A DNA stretch of 12,003 nt, from positions 1 to 12,003 of the forward strand of contig PWWF01000304.1 of the NCBI GenBank assembly GCA_003561595.1. Direction: 5' to 3'. Source of the DNA: Paracoccaceae bacterium (GTDB lineage Bacteria > Pseudomonadota > Alphaproteobacteria > Rhodobacterales > Rhodobacteraceae). A program made the position numbers and the translations under genes. The notes under the pieces are model-generated. The model was not told the DNA's origin. It was given only the letters and a program-made list of their open reading frames with translations, and did not search any database. Every line of letters starts with the position of its first letter. Within the stretch, counting starts at the first letter, position 1. Positions 1 through 6,858 of this stretch are shown here, piece after piece.

Positions 1-888
1 ATGGATGAGGAACGCCGCACCAGCGTCAACCTCAAGGAATGTATCCGCGCGGCCCGTCACCGGGTCTGTTTCATCAATACCGGCTTTCTGGATCGCACCG
101 GCGACGAGATCCATACCTCGATGGAAGCCGGGCCGTTTTCGCGCAAGGATTTCATCAAGCGCAAGGGCTGGATCACGGCCTATGAAAACCAGAATGTCGA
201 TATCGGGCTGGAATGCGGGCTGTCGGGCCGCGCGCAGATCGGCAAGGGCATGTGGGCCGTGCCCGACCGCATGGCCGCGATGCTGGAAGCCAAGATCGAA
301 CACCCCCGCGCGGGCGCGAATTGCGCCTGGGTGCCCAGCCCCACCGCCGCGACGCTGCATGCCACGCATTACCACAAGGTCGATGTGCTGACCGTGCAGG
401 CCGAACTGGCACGCGGCGGGCGGCGCGCTTATGTCGATGCGCTGCTGGATATCCCGCTGGCTGCCTATCGCAAATGGACGCCGGACCAGATCCGGCGCGA
501 GGTCGAGAATAACGCGCAGGGCATCCTTGGCTATGTCGTGCGCTGGATCGATCAGGGGATCGGCTGTTCCAAGGTGCCCGACATCAACGATGTCGCGCTG
601 ATGGAGGATCGCGCCACCTGCCGCATCTCGGCCCAGCATATCGCCAACTGGCTGCACCATGGCGTTGTCAGCCGGGATGAAGTCTCCGCGATCATGCGCC
701 AGATGGCCGAAGTCGTGGACCGCCAGAATGCGGATGACCCGGCCTATCGCCCGATGGCGCCGGGCTTTGACGGCATCGCCTTTCAGGCGGCCTGCGATCT
801 GGTGTTTGACGGGCGCGCGCAACCTTCGGGCTATACCGAGCCTGTCCTGCACCGCCGCCGCCTGGAACTGAAAGCCCGCAGCCAGTAA
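1..888 (+). CDS. glcB: Malate synthase G, C-terminal part (5' end outside window)
   Basis: Malate synthase G condenses glyoxylate with acetyl-CoA to malate in the cytoplasm. The visible 295 residues match the C-terminal ~40% of a family of about 720 residues. The ATG at base 1 is therefore an internal methionine, and about 425 residues lie to the left of the window. Recognisable stretches are DEERRT (2-7), [21 protein letters not shown] (from 25), [14 protein letters not shown] and [10 protein letters not shown]. By my recollection of the E. coli enzyme, E3 and D31 correspond to its Mg ligands E427 and D455. D203 corresponds to the catalytic base D631, and C189 to C617; the 28- and 14-residue spacings agree. 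It ends with TAA and converges on bhcD, with a strong hairpin between them. Its substrate is the same as that of the neighbouring bhc genes. Family assignment is close to certain. Confidence 0.96.
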   Translation: MDEERRTSVNLKECIRAARHRVCFINTGFLDRTGDEIHTSMEAGPFSRKDFIKRKGWITAYENQNVDIGLECGLSGRAQIGKGMWAVPDRMAAMLEAKIEHPRAGANCAWVPSPTAATLHATHYHKVDVLTVQAELARGGRRAYVDALLDIPLAAYRKWTPDQIRREVENNAQGILGYVVRWIDQGIGCSKVPDINDVALMEDRATCRISAQHIANWLHHGVVSRDEVSAIMRQMAEVVDRQNADDPAYRPMAPGFDGIAFQAACDLVFDGRAQPSGYTEPVLHRRRLELKARSQ

Positions 889-892
889 CGCC

Positions 893-918
893 AGGCGCCG
901 CCCGACAGGGCGGCGCCT
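893..918. terminator. Bidirectional hairpin terminator between glcB and bhcD
   Basis: A perfect inverted repeat: 11-bp arms AGGCGCCGCCC (893-903) and GGGCGGCGCCT (908-918) around the tetraloop GACA. It starts 5 bases after the glcB stop and ends one base before the bhcD stop, so it fills the gap between two convergent genes. Neither side has a T-tract. It is therefore not a textbook intrinsic terminator, but it is placed to end or protect both transcripts. Confidence 0.75.
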
Positions 919-919
919 C

Positions 920-1882
920 TCAGAACGCCACTTCCTGCGCCAGCCCGCGCGCAATCGCCAGCTCGACCGCTTTCGACGCCACCGCCAGATCCTGCAACCC
1001 GACCCCGGTGCCATCGAAAACCGTGATCTCCTCGGCGCTGGACCGCCCCGGATGCCCGCCATTGATCACGGCCCCGATCTCGGCAATCGCATCCTGCGCC
1101 AAGAGCCCGGCCGCGACAGCATGCTGCGCCTCACCCAAGGTGACGGATTGCGCCACCTCATCGGTAAAGACCGTGGCGCGGGCCAGTATCTCTGCCGCAA
1201 CCTCCTGCTTGCCGATCGTGTCGGTGCCCATGCAGGCCAGATGCGTGCCGGGCCGGATATGCGCATCCTGCAGGATCGGTTTATCGCTTGATGTGATGGT
1301 GATGATCACATCCGCCTCTGCGCCCAGCTGGTCCAGCTCCACCGTCTCGAAGGGCAGGCCCAGTTCCTGCGCGGTCTCGGACAGCCGCGACAACATTTCG
1401 GGATGCAGGTTCCAGCCGATGACCTTCTCGAAATCACGCTGCCGCACCGCTGCGCGCATCTGAAACGCGCTCTGATGCCCTGCGCCCACCATGCCCAGCA
1501 CTTTCGCATCCGCCCGCGCCAGCCGCGCGATCGAGATGCTGGAGGCCGCCGCTGTGCGCAGCGCCGTCAGCAGATTTCCCCCCACCATCGCCGTGGGCCG
1601 CCCGCTTTCGGGGTCGAACAGAAAGACCGTGCTCTGGTGGTTCGGGATCCCGCGCGCGGCATTGCCGGGAAAATACCCCCCCGATTTCACGCCAAGCAAG
1701 TCCCCCACCCGGTCCAGCCCCGACTTGAAGCCATATTGCCGCCCCGCGCCCAGCGCCTCGCGCACGACTGGGAAGTTATAGGCGTCACCGCGCGACATGG
1801 CGGCGAAAGTGGCCTCGACGGCGTCAAAGGCCGATTGCTCATCGACAAGTCCGGCAATGGCGGATTCGGGAACGATCCACAT
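920..1882 (-). CDS. bhcD: Iminosuccinate reductase BhcD (ornithine cyclodeaminase/mu-crystallin family)
   Basis: Last enzyme of the beta-hydroxyaspartate cycle: it reduces iminosuccinate to L-aspartate with NAD(P)H, regenerating the amino donor used by BhcA. The 320-residue protein is a full-length member of the ornithine cyclodeaminase/mu-crystallin family. It has VKSGGYFPGN (66-74, conserved lysine K67), LLTALRTAAAS (104-114), the Rossmann loop GMVGAGHQS (130-138), CMGTDTIGKQE (217-227) and FDGTGVGLQD (289-298). The frame is open back to a TTG at 1939, which overlaps the end of bhcC. I place the start at the ATG at 1882 because AAAGGA (1890-1895) lies 7 bases upstream and the extra residues are Pro/Gly/His filler translated from a palindrome. 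It is the last gene of the operon. Identity as BhcD rather than another cyclodeaminase homologue rests mainly on its position after bhcABC. Confidence 0.93.
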   Translation of the reverse strand: MWIVPESAIAGLVDEQSAFDAVEATFAAMSRGDAYNFPVVREALGAGRQYGFKSGLDRVGDLLGVKSGGYFPGNAARGIPNHQSTVFLFDPESGRPTAMVGGNLLTALRTAAASSISIARLARADAKVLGMVGAGHQSAFQMRAAVRQRDFEKVIGWNLHPEMLSRLSETAQELGLPFETVELDQLGAEADVIITITSSDKPILQDAHIRPGTHLACMGTDTIGKQEVAAEILARATVFTDEVAQSVTLGEAQHAVAAGLLAQDAIAEIGAVINGGHPGRSSAEEITVFDGTGVGLQDLAVASKAVELAIARGLAQEVAF

Positions 1883-1911
1883 GGGGGGATCCTTTGTATT
1901 TTCTGGGTGAT

Positions 1912-1931
1912 GGGGCCCCGGCCGGGGCCCC
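1912..1931. repeat. Perfect 20-bp GC palindrome in the bhcC-bhcD gap
   Basis: GGGGCCCC-GGCC-GGGGCCCC is identical to its own reverse complement and contains only G and C. In the minus-strand transcript it begins 4 bases after the bhcC stop (1936-1938) and ends 16 bases before the bhcD ribosome binding site. It can fold as an 8-bp all-GC stem with a GGCC loop. It may protect the upstream mRNA or attenuate bhcD expression; which one is not visible from sequence. Confidence 0.7.
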
Positions 1932-1935
1932 GCAT

Positions 1936-3099
1936 TCAATAGGCTTTGCCGCGCGCCGAGACGGGCCAGAGCGTTTCGACCGTGTCGCCGCGCACACCCA
2001 CATACCAGTCATGGACATTGCAGGTCGGATCGCAATGCCCCGGCACCAGCCGCAGCTTCTCGTTCACCTGCAAGACATTGCCCGTATCCTCGACCACACC
2101 ATGTTCATCCGAGCATTTGATGTATGTCACATCATCGCGGCCAAAGATCACCGGCAGGCCGGAATCGACCGACTGGGCCTTGAGGCCCGCATCAACAATC
2201 GCCTTGCCGGGTTTCGCGTGGCTCATCACCGAGGTCAGGATGAAAAGCGCATTCTCCCACTCGCCCTGATCGATGCGCTTGCCGTCCTTGTCGAGGATAC
2301 GCCCGTAATCGGCATCCATGAAGGCGTAAGAGCCGCATTGCAGCTCGTTATAGACGCCCGAGGTGCTCTCGAAATAATAGCTGCCCGTGCCGCCACCGCC
2401 GACGATGTCACATTCCAGCCCCTCGGCTTTCAGCGCATCGACCGCGTCCCTGACCATGGCCACGGCCACATCGATCTTGGCGCGGCGATCCTCGTAGCTG
2501 TCCATGTGCTGCATCGCGCCCTGATAGGCCTGCAGCCCCGCGAATTTCAGCCCCGGCGCGGCATCGATCGCCTTGGCAATCGCCACCACATCGGGCGTGG
2601 TGGTCACCCCGCAGCGGCCCGCGCCGCAATCGATCTCGACCAGACATTCGATCTCGGTGCCATGGCGCTGCGCAGCCTCTGACAGATCTGCAACATTGGC
2701 CAGATCATCCACACAACAGATCGCGCGCGCGCCCAGCTTCGGCAACCGCGCCAAGCGGTCAATCTTGGCCGGATCACGCACCTGATTTGACACAAGAACA
2801 TCCCTGATGCCCCCGCGCGCAAATACCTCGGCCTCGCTGACCTTCTGGCAGCAGACGCCACAGGCCCCGCCCAAAGATTATTGCAGTTTTGCAACATCGA
2901 CCGATTTATGCATCTTGCCATGCACGCGGTGGCGCATGCCATGGGCTTTCGCGTAATCCCCCATCTTGCGGATATTGCGTTCCAGCGCGTCCAGATCCAG
3001 GATCAGACAGGGCGTCTGGATATCAGCCGCATCCATCCCCGGCAGGGCAGGCACGTCATAGCCCACTTCCAGATCATCGAATGTCACAGGTGCGTTCAT
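1936..3099 (-). pseudogene. bhcC: Beta-hydroxyaspartate aldolase BhcC, interrupted by an in-frame stop
   Basis: BhcC condenses glycine and glyoxylate to beta-hydroxyaspartate, using PLP and a divalent metal (D-threonine aldolase/alanine racemase-like fold III family). The ATG at 3099 has a good AAGGAG site 8 bases upstream. Codons 1-73 read normally and include TPCLILDLDALERN (29-42) and the PLP-lysine motif RVHGKMHK (58-65, probable Schiff-base K62). Codon 74 is TAA (2878-2880). The same frame then continues to 1936: SLGGACGVCCQKVSEAEVF, GGGGTGSYYFE (~234-244, PLP phosphate loop) and PGHCD, with probable metal ligands H355 and D357. Ignoring the stop gives 387 residues, the length I expect for this enzyme. 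A restart at the TTG at 2874 has no ribosome binding site and would lack the PLP lysine. It is a genuine nonsense mutation or a base-call error. Spacing is 12 bases after bhcB. Confidence 0.9.
2878..2880 (-). other. In-frame TAA within bhcC
   Basis: On the minus strand the reading is CTG CAA TAA TCT TTG GGC GGG (L Q stop S L G G). The frame is identical before and after, so a substitution rather than an indel best explains it. GAA, CAA or AAA would each give TAA by one base change. Confidence 0.93.
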
Positions 3100-3111
3100 G
3101 GTCCTATCTCC

Positions 3112-4083
3112 TTACGCCTTGATCCAGGGCAGCGTGTCCAGATCGACATTGCCGCCCGTGATGATGACGCCGACACGCTTGCCGGCAAAAATCTCGCGGT
3201 TCTTCAGGATCGTGGCCAGCGGCACGGCGCAGCTTGCCTCGATCACGATCTTCATGCGCTGCCAGGTCAGTTTCATCGCATCGACAATTTCATCCTCCGA
3301 TGCGGTCAGGATGTCGGTCACATGGTTGGACACGAAATGCCAGGTCAGCTCCTTCAGCGGCACTTTCAACCCGTCCGCCACTGTCACCGGCGCATCATCG
3401 GCGATGATATGCCCGGCCTTGAAGCTGCGATACGCGTCATCGGCCTGCTCGGGCTCGGCGGCATAAATCTCCACTCCCGGCGCGATGTTTGACAGTGTCA
3501 GGCAGGTGCCCGACACCATCCCGCCCCCGCCAATCGGCGCAATCACCGCATCCAGCCCCGTGACCTGATCCATCAATTCACGCGAACAGGTCGCCTGCCC
3601 GGCCACCACGCGCGGGTCATTATAGGGGTGCACGAACTCGGCCCCTGTCTCGGCCTGCACCTGCGCAAAGACCTCCTCGCGCGATGTGGTCGAGGGCTCG
3701 CATTCCGTGATGATCCCACCATAGCCCCGCACGGCATCCTTCTTGGCCGTGGGTGCCGTGCGCGGCATGACCACATGGCAGGGGATCCCGCGTCGCCCCG
3801 CCGCATAGCTCAGCGACAGCGCGTGATTGCCGCTTGAATGCGTCGCAACACCTTTCGCGGCCACCTCATCCGACAGACCAAAGACCGCATTCGACGCGCC
3901 CCGCGCCTTGAACGCCCCTGCCTTCTGCAAATTCTCGCATTTGAAGAACAGCTCCGCCCCGGTCAGCGCGTTCATATACTCCGACGTCAGAACCGGCGTG
4001 CGGTGGATATGCGGTGCAATCCGTGCATGTGCGGCCTCGACATCGGCATAGGTCGGAATGATCATGTCGCCCAGATCCTTCAT
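3112..4083 (-). CDS. bhcB: Beta-hydroxyaspartate dehydratase BhcB (PLP fold II)
   Basis: Eliminates water from beta-hydroxyaspartate to give iminosuccinate. It belongs to the PLP-dependent serine/threonine dehydratase-serine racemase family (fold II), and the length of about 320 residues fits. Numbering below is from the ATG at 4083. The internal-aldimine motif is ENLQKAGAFKARGA with K59. SSGNHALSLSYAA (from 83) is the substrate carboxylate loop, and GGGGM (185-189) is the phosphate-binding glycine loop. Near the end ITGGNVDL is typical. Start choice is uncertain. A GTG at 4086 and the ATG at 4083 follow GAGGA closely (4-base spacing for the ATG), while an ATG at 4065 follows AAGGA by 10 bases and would start MIIPTYADV, close to homologues. 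The gene lies 70 bases after bhcA, across a hairpin-rich element, and 12 bases before bhcC. Neighbours make BhcB much likelier than threonine dehydratase. Confidence 0.93.
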   Translation of the reverse strand: MKDLGDMIIPTYADVEAAHARIAPHIHRTPVLTSEYMNALTGAELFFKCENLQKAGAFKARGASNAVFGLSDEVAAKGVATHSSGNHALSLSYAAGRRGIPCHVVMPRTAPTAKKDAVRGYGGIITECEPSTTSREEVFAQVQAETGAEFVHPYNDPRVVAGQATCSRELMDQVTGLDAVIAPIGGGGMVSGTCLTLSNIAPGVEIYAAEPEQADDAYRSFKAGHIIADDAPVTVADGLKVPLKELTWHFVSNHVTDILTASEDEIVDAMKLTWQRMKIVIEASCAVPLATILKNREIFAGKRVGVIITGGNVDLDTLPWIKA

Positions 4084-4087
4084 CACA

Positions 4088-4154
4088 TCCTCATTTCATC
4101 TTTGCCCAAATATCCCGGGGGAGTCGCGCGAAGCGCGGCGGGGGCAGCGCCCCC
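4088..4154. repeat. GC-rich hairpin element between bhcA and bhcB (family-wide repeat type)
   Basis: Read on the minus strand, this holds GGGGGC-GCT-GCCCCC (4140-4154, 6-bp stem, touching the bhcA stop) and CGCGC-TTC-GCGCG (4125-4137, 5-bp stem), followed by CTCCCCCGGGATATTTGGGC and an AAAGATGAAA stretch. I recognise this string from memory as a common extragenic element in Rhodobacteraceae genomes; only one copy is in this window. It may lower or stabilise expression of the genes after bhcA relative to bhcA itself. Confidence 0.65.
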
Positions 4155-5344
4155 TACGCCGCCGCATCCAGCACGGCCGCCGGGGTGGCGCGCAGATAGT
4201 CCTGCGCTGCGGCCACGCCCGATCCCAGCGTCACATCCCAGCCCAGATCGGCCATGCACATCTCGGCCACGGCCAGCCCGGACAGCAGCATGGCATCCGT
4301 CAGCATGCCCAGATGCCCGATGCGGAACACCTTGCCCGCGACCTCGCCCAGCCCGACGCCAAAGGCCATGCCGTATTTCGTGGCCGCCAGCGTGACAAGT
4401 TCGGTGCCGTCGCGCCCTTCGGGCACGACAATCGCTGTCACTGTGTCCGAATACAGATCGGGCGAGGCGGCGCAGGGGCGCAACCCCCAGGCGGCCACGG
4501 CACAGCGCGTTGCCTCGGCAAAGCGGGCGTGGCGGGCATAGACGGCGTCCAGACCTTCGGCCTCCAGCATCTCGATGGATTTCGCCAGCCCCGCGATCAG
4601 CCCGACAGGCGGGGTATAGGGAAAGCCACCCGATGCGTAAGCTTTTGTCATGTCGCGGAAATCAAGGAAGGTGCGCGGCAGGTCGGCATCCGCCATCGCC
4701 GCCAGCGCCTTGGGCGACACGCCCAGGATTGCCAGCCCCGCAGGCAGCATGAACCCTTTCTGCGACCCGGCCACAGCGATATCGACACCCCAACCGGCCA
4801 TATCGAACGGCATCGATCCGATGGACGACACGCCATCCACGAACAGCAGCGCCGGGTGGCCCGCCGCATCCAGCGCGCGGCGGATGCCCGCGATGTCAGA
4901 GCGCACGCCCGTAGCAGTCTCATTATGCGTGGCGAGCACGACCTTGATCGCATGCGCCGTATCGGCGCGCAGCGCGGCCTCGATCTCGGCCAGGGGTGCG
5001 CCCTCGCCCCAGGGGGCCTCGATCACCTGCACATCCAGCCCATGGCGCTGGCACATGTCGATCCAGCGATGGCTGAACATCCCGAACCGCGCCGCCAGCA
5101 CCCGGTCGCCGCGCGACAATGTGTTGGTGATCGCGGCTTCCCAGCCGCCCGTCCCGGTCGCGGGCAGCAGGATCACCTCGCCCTCATCCATGTTCAGCAC
5201 CCGGCGCACACCTGCCACTGCGGGGTCGAACACCTTGGCGAATTCCGGGCTGCGATGGTCCAGCGTCGGCATGTCGCACGCCTTGCGGATCGCCTCGGGG
5301 ATGTTTGTCGGACCGGGTATGAACACCGGATTCTGCAGGGACAT
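4154..5344 (-). CDS. bhcA: Aspartate-glyoxylate aminotransferase BhcA
   Basis: First enzyme of the beta-hydroxyaspartate cycle: it transfers the amino group of L-aspartate to glyoxylate, giving oxaloacetate (the net product) and glycine (substrate of BhcC). It is a 396-residue class V, PLP fold I aminotransferase of the alanine-glyoxylate/serine-glyoxylate type. Visible motifs are FIPGPTNIPE (8-17), DHRSPEF (29-35), PATGTGGWEAA (61-71, PLP phosphate contact), THNETATGV (139-147), VDGVSSIGS (169-177, D170 to the pyridine nitrogen) and AGSQKGFMLPAG (192-203, Schiff-base K196). The start is firm: GGAGGAGG lies 6 bases before the ATG. It is the first gene of the minus-strand operon and is transcribed away from bhcR. 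Serine-glyoxylate aminotransferase is the main alternative; the bhcBCD neighbours decide the call. Confidence 0.94.
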   Translation of the reverse strand: MSLQNPVFIPGPTNIPEAIRKACDMPTLDHRSPEFAKVFDPAVAGVRRVLNMDEGEVILLPATGTGGWEAAITNTLSRGDRVLAARFGMFSHRWIDMCQRHGLDVQVIEAPWGEGAPLAEIEAALRADTAHAIKVVLATHNETATGVRSDIAGIRRALDAAGHPALLFVDGVSSIGSMPFDMAGWGVDIAVAGSQKGFMLPAGLAILGVSPKALAAMADADLPRTFLDFRDMTKAYASGGFPYTPPVGLIAGLAKSIEMLEAEGLDAVYARHARFAEATRCAVAAWGLRPCAASPDLYSDTVTAIVVPEGRDGTELVTLAATKYGMAFGVGLGEVAGKVFRIGHLGMLTDAMLLSGLAVAEMCMADLGWDVTLGSGVAAAQDYLRATPAAVLDAAA

Positions 5345-5370
5345 GGCAGACCTCCTCCTTTGGTGTGACT

Positions 5371-5399
5371 GTTTTAGCGCCCCTGCCCCGGGCTTGCAA
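5371..5399 (-). promoter_or_regulatory. Candidate bhcA promoter
   Basis: On the minus strand TTGCAA (5394-5399) and TAAAAC (5371-5376) are 17 bases apart, as -35 and -10 boxes. The -10 lies about 26 bases before the bhcA ATG, leaving a short leader that holds the GGAGGAGG site. It is a pattern match only. Confidence 0.4.
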
Positions 5400-5413
5400 T
5401 TTTTTTGAAATTG
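5397..5413. promoter_or_regulatory. Candidate BhcR operator, CAATTT-N5-AAATTG
   Basis: A perfect inverted repeat with 6-base arms and a TTTTG spacer. It overlaps the upstream half of the candidate bhcA -35 box. IclR proteins bind short AT-rich palindromes as dimers or tetramers, so this is the best-formed candidate in the gap. The assignment is inferred, and the AT-rich context raises the chance of a fortuitous palindrome. Confidence 0.4.
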
Positions 5414-5516
5414 TTTTTTGTATTATGAAAAATATGCTTGAGGAATTGATTTACATAGGTTTTTCTTTTTTCAACACGCGAAATCTGATTCCATTTTCCA
5501 CCCGACGGAGTGTTCC

Positions 5517-6326
5517 ATGACCGATCCCCGCCCCCGAGGCCGCCCCCGCGCCTTTCACGACAAGAGCGCGCAGAACACGGTCCAGTCGCTCGACCGGGCC
5601 CTGACGATCCTGCAGGTGCTGGCGCAGGGTGACGGGCGCACATTGACTGAGCTCGCGCAGGCCGCCGGGCAGGCCGCGCCGACAGTCTACCGCGTGCTCA
5701 GTACCTATCAGGCGCATGGTTTTGTCGAGCTCGACCCCGCATCCCAACGCTGGCATATCGGCGCGGGCGCGTTCCGCACGGGATCGGCCTTTCTGCGGCG
5801 CACAACACTGGTGGACCGGGCGCGCGGGCCGATGCAATGGCTGATGCGCGAAAGCGGCGAGACCGCCAATCTGGGCGTCGCCACCAAGGGCGAGGTGCTG
5901 TTTCTGACCCAGATCGAGACGCATGAGGCCATCCGCGCCTTTTTTCCCCCCGGCACGCGCAGCCCGCTGCATGTCTCGGGCATCGGCAAGGCGCTGCTGG
6001 CCTATACCCCGATCGAACAGCTTCTGGACCTGCCCGCGCCCGAACTACCGGGTTTCACGCCATCTTCACTGACCGATATGGACGCGCTGGAACGCGATCT
6101 GCATCTAACCCGCGCGCGCGGCTATGCCATCGACAATGAAGAACGCACCGAGGGCATGCGCTGCATCGCCGCCCCTGTCTTCAACGCGCATGCCGAGGCG
6201 ATTGCGGGGCTGTCGATTTCGGGACCCGTGTTTCGCCTGACCCTGGAGCGCGCCGAGGATATGGGCGCCCTGGTCGCCCGCGCGGCCCGTTCCGTGACCG
6301 AGGCGATTGGCGGGCGCGCGCCATAG
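5517..6326 (+). CDS. bhcR: IclR-family regulator of the beta-hydroxyaspartate cycle, BhcR
   Basis: DNA-binding regulator; the Paracoccus orthologue is described as the glyoxylate-responsive regulator of bhcABCD. The 269-residue protein has the standard IclR plan. A winged helix-turn-helix spans about 20-82 (QSLDRALTILQVLA; recognition helix around APTVYRVLSTYQAHGF, 54-69). A GAF-like effector domain spans about 100-265, with LHVSGIGKALLAY (151-163) and DNEERTEGMRCIAAPVF (206-222). The start is supported by GGAG 6 bases upstream. The N-terminus carries PRGRPRAF (6-13), an AT-hook-like RGRP core, which is notable because the adjacent promoter is AT-rich. It is divergent from bhcA and ends 7 bases before the convergent flavodoxin gene. 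The family is certain; the name rests on the divergent bhcA. Confidence 0.92.
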   Translation: MTDPRPRGRPRAFHDKSAQNTVQSLDRALTILQVLAQGDGRTLTELAQAAGQAAPTVYRVLSTYQAHGFVELDPASQRWHIGAGAFRTGSAFLRRTTLVDRARGPMQWLMRESGETANLGVATKGEVLFLTQIETHEAIRAFFPPGTRSPLHVSGIGKALLAYTPIEQLLDLPAPELPGFTPSSLTDMDALERDLHLTRARGYAIDNEERTEGMRCIAAPVFNAHAEAIAGLSISGPVFRLTLERAEDMGALVARAARSVTEAIGGRAP

Positions 6327-6333
6327 GGCCGTT

Positions 6334-6858
6334 TCACGCCTGCACGAAGGCGTCCACCTCTGCGGCCAGCGCATCCCAGTCGGTGAACTCATGCGGCCCG
6401 TCATTCAGGGAAATCTCATGGCCCTGCAGCACGACATGGCGCAGGATCTGGCGTTCGAAATAATCGTAGCTGCCCACGCGCACGGCCCCGGCCACCAGTG
6501 CTTCTGCGCTGGGCGATATCCCTGTGCGCATCTTCATCTCGGCCAGGTAGTCGCGTGCCTCGTCCAGGCCCTCGGCAAAGGCGGCCTTGAGGCTGACAGA
6601 CAGCATCAATGTCGGGCGCGTCGCAATGGCACTTCGTAGCGCGCTGATCGTGGCCTCGAAGGCTGGCGGGTGGCGGCGTTCATGAACGGGTGCTGCAAGG
6701 ATGACCTTGTCCGCGCCCTTGATTGACGGGGTTGCAGAGACATCGGCGGCATCGATCACCGTGATCTTGTGCCCGGCCGCGCGCAATCGATCGGCAATGA
6801 ACTCCGCGATCTTTCGGGTCTGACCTTCGGCCGTCTCGAACAGTAGAGCTATCTGCAT
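6334..6858 (-). CDS. HemG-like flavodoxin domain protein
   Basis: A 174-residue flavodoxin-fold protein resembling menaquinone-dependent protoporphyrinogen IX dehydrogenase (HemG, about 180 residues). The N-terminal strand and FMN phosphate loop are MQIALLFETAEGQTRKIAEF (1-20). A second flavin loop is likely at AAPVHERRHPPAF (55-67). The C-terminal AGAVRVGSYDYFERQ (123-137) and GPHEFTDWDAL (154-164) match the HemG pattern ('AGALRY...W/YDRF', 'YTDWE'). HemG oxidises protoporphyrinogen IX to protoporphyrin IX at the membrane, but many alphaproteobacterial relatives are uncharacterised, so I give no symbol. The frame is open back to 6987, but the ATG at 6858 begins the conserved fold. No transmembrane segment is seen. 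It lies convergent to bhcR and 282 bases downstream of the GntR gene, with no clear operon partner. Confidence 0.8.
   Translation of the reverse strand: MQIALLFETAEGQTRKIAEFIADRLRAAGHKITVIDAADVSATPSIKGADKVILAAPVHERRHPPAFEATISALRSAIATRPTLMLSVSLKAAFAEGLDEARDYLAEMKMRTGISPSAEALVAGAVRVGSYDYFERQILRHVVLQGHEISLNDGPHEFTDWDALAAEVDAFVQA

Larger units (their letters stand above)
5345..5516. promoter_or_regulatory. AT-rich divergent promoter region bhcA/bhcR
   Basis: A 172-bp gap between two divergent genes. Its centre (5397-5475) is strikingly AT-rich against GC-rich surroundings. It contains homopolymer tracts T7 (5400-5406), T6 (5414-5419), A5 (5428-5432), T5 (5460-5464) and T6 (5466-5471). BhcR is expected to bind here, as described for the Paracoccus cluster. 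A weak candidate + strand promoter for bhcR is TTGTTT (5411-5416) with TATGCT (5433-5438), spacing 16. The bhcR ribosome binding site is GGAG, 6 bases before its ATG. Confidence 0.75.

Noticed and set aside
893..918. Calling the glcB-bhcD hairpin a standard intrinsic terminator
   Set aside because: The stem is excellent but there is no T-tract on either strand, so it is kept only as a terminator-like hairpin.
1883..1939. Extended bhcD start at TTG 1939, overlapping the bhcC stop
   Set aside because: The added residues come from the GC palindrome and a Pro/Gly/His-rich stretch. The ATG at 1882 has a proper AAAGGA site and begins the conserved protein.
1894..2682. A 262-codon + strand frame opposite bhcC
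   Set aside because: Antisense shadow of a conserved gene; His/Ala/Arg-rich composition without domains.
1936..2874. Independent gene starting at TTG 2874 (C-terminal part of bhcC)
   Set aside because: There is no ribosome binding site, the TTG is an ordinary leucine codon two after the TAA, and the product would lack the PLP lysine. It is treated as the second half of an interrupted bhcC.
4058..5368. A 436-codon open frame on the + strand opposite bhcA
   Set aside because: It is low-complexity His/Arg/Gly-rich protein antisense to a clearly conserved aminotransferase; a high-GC codon shadow.
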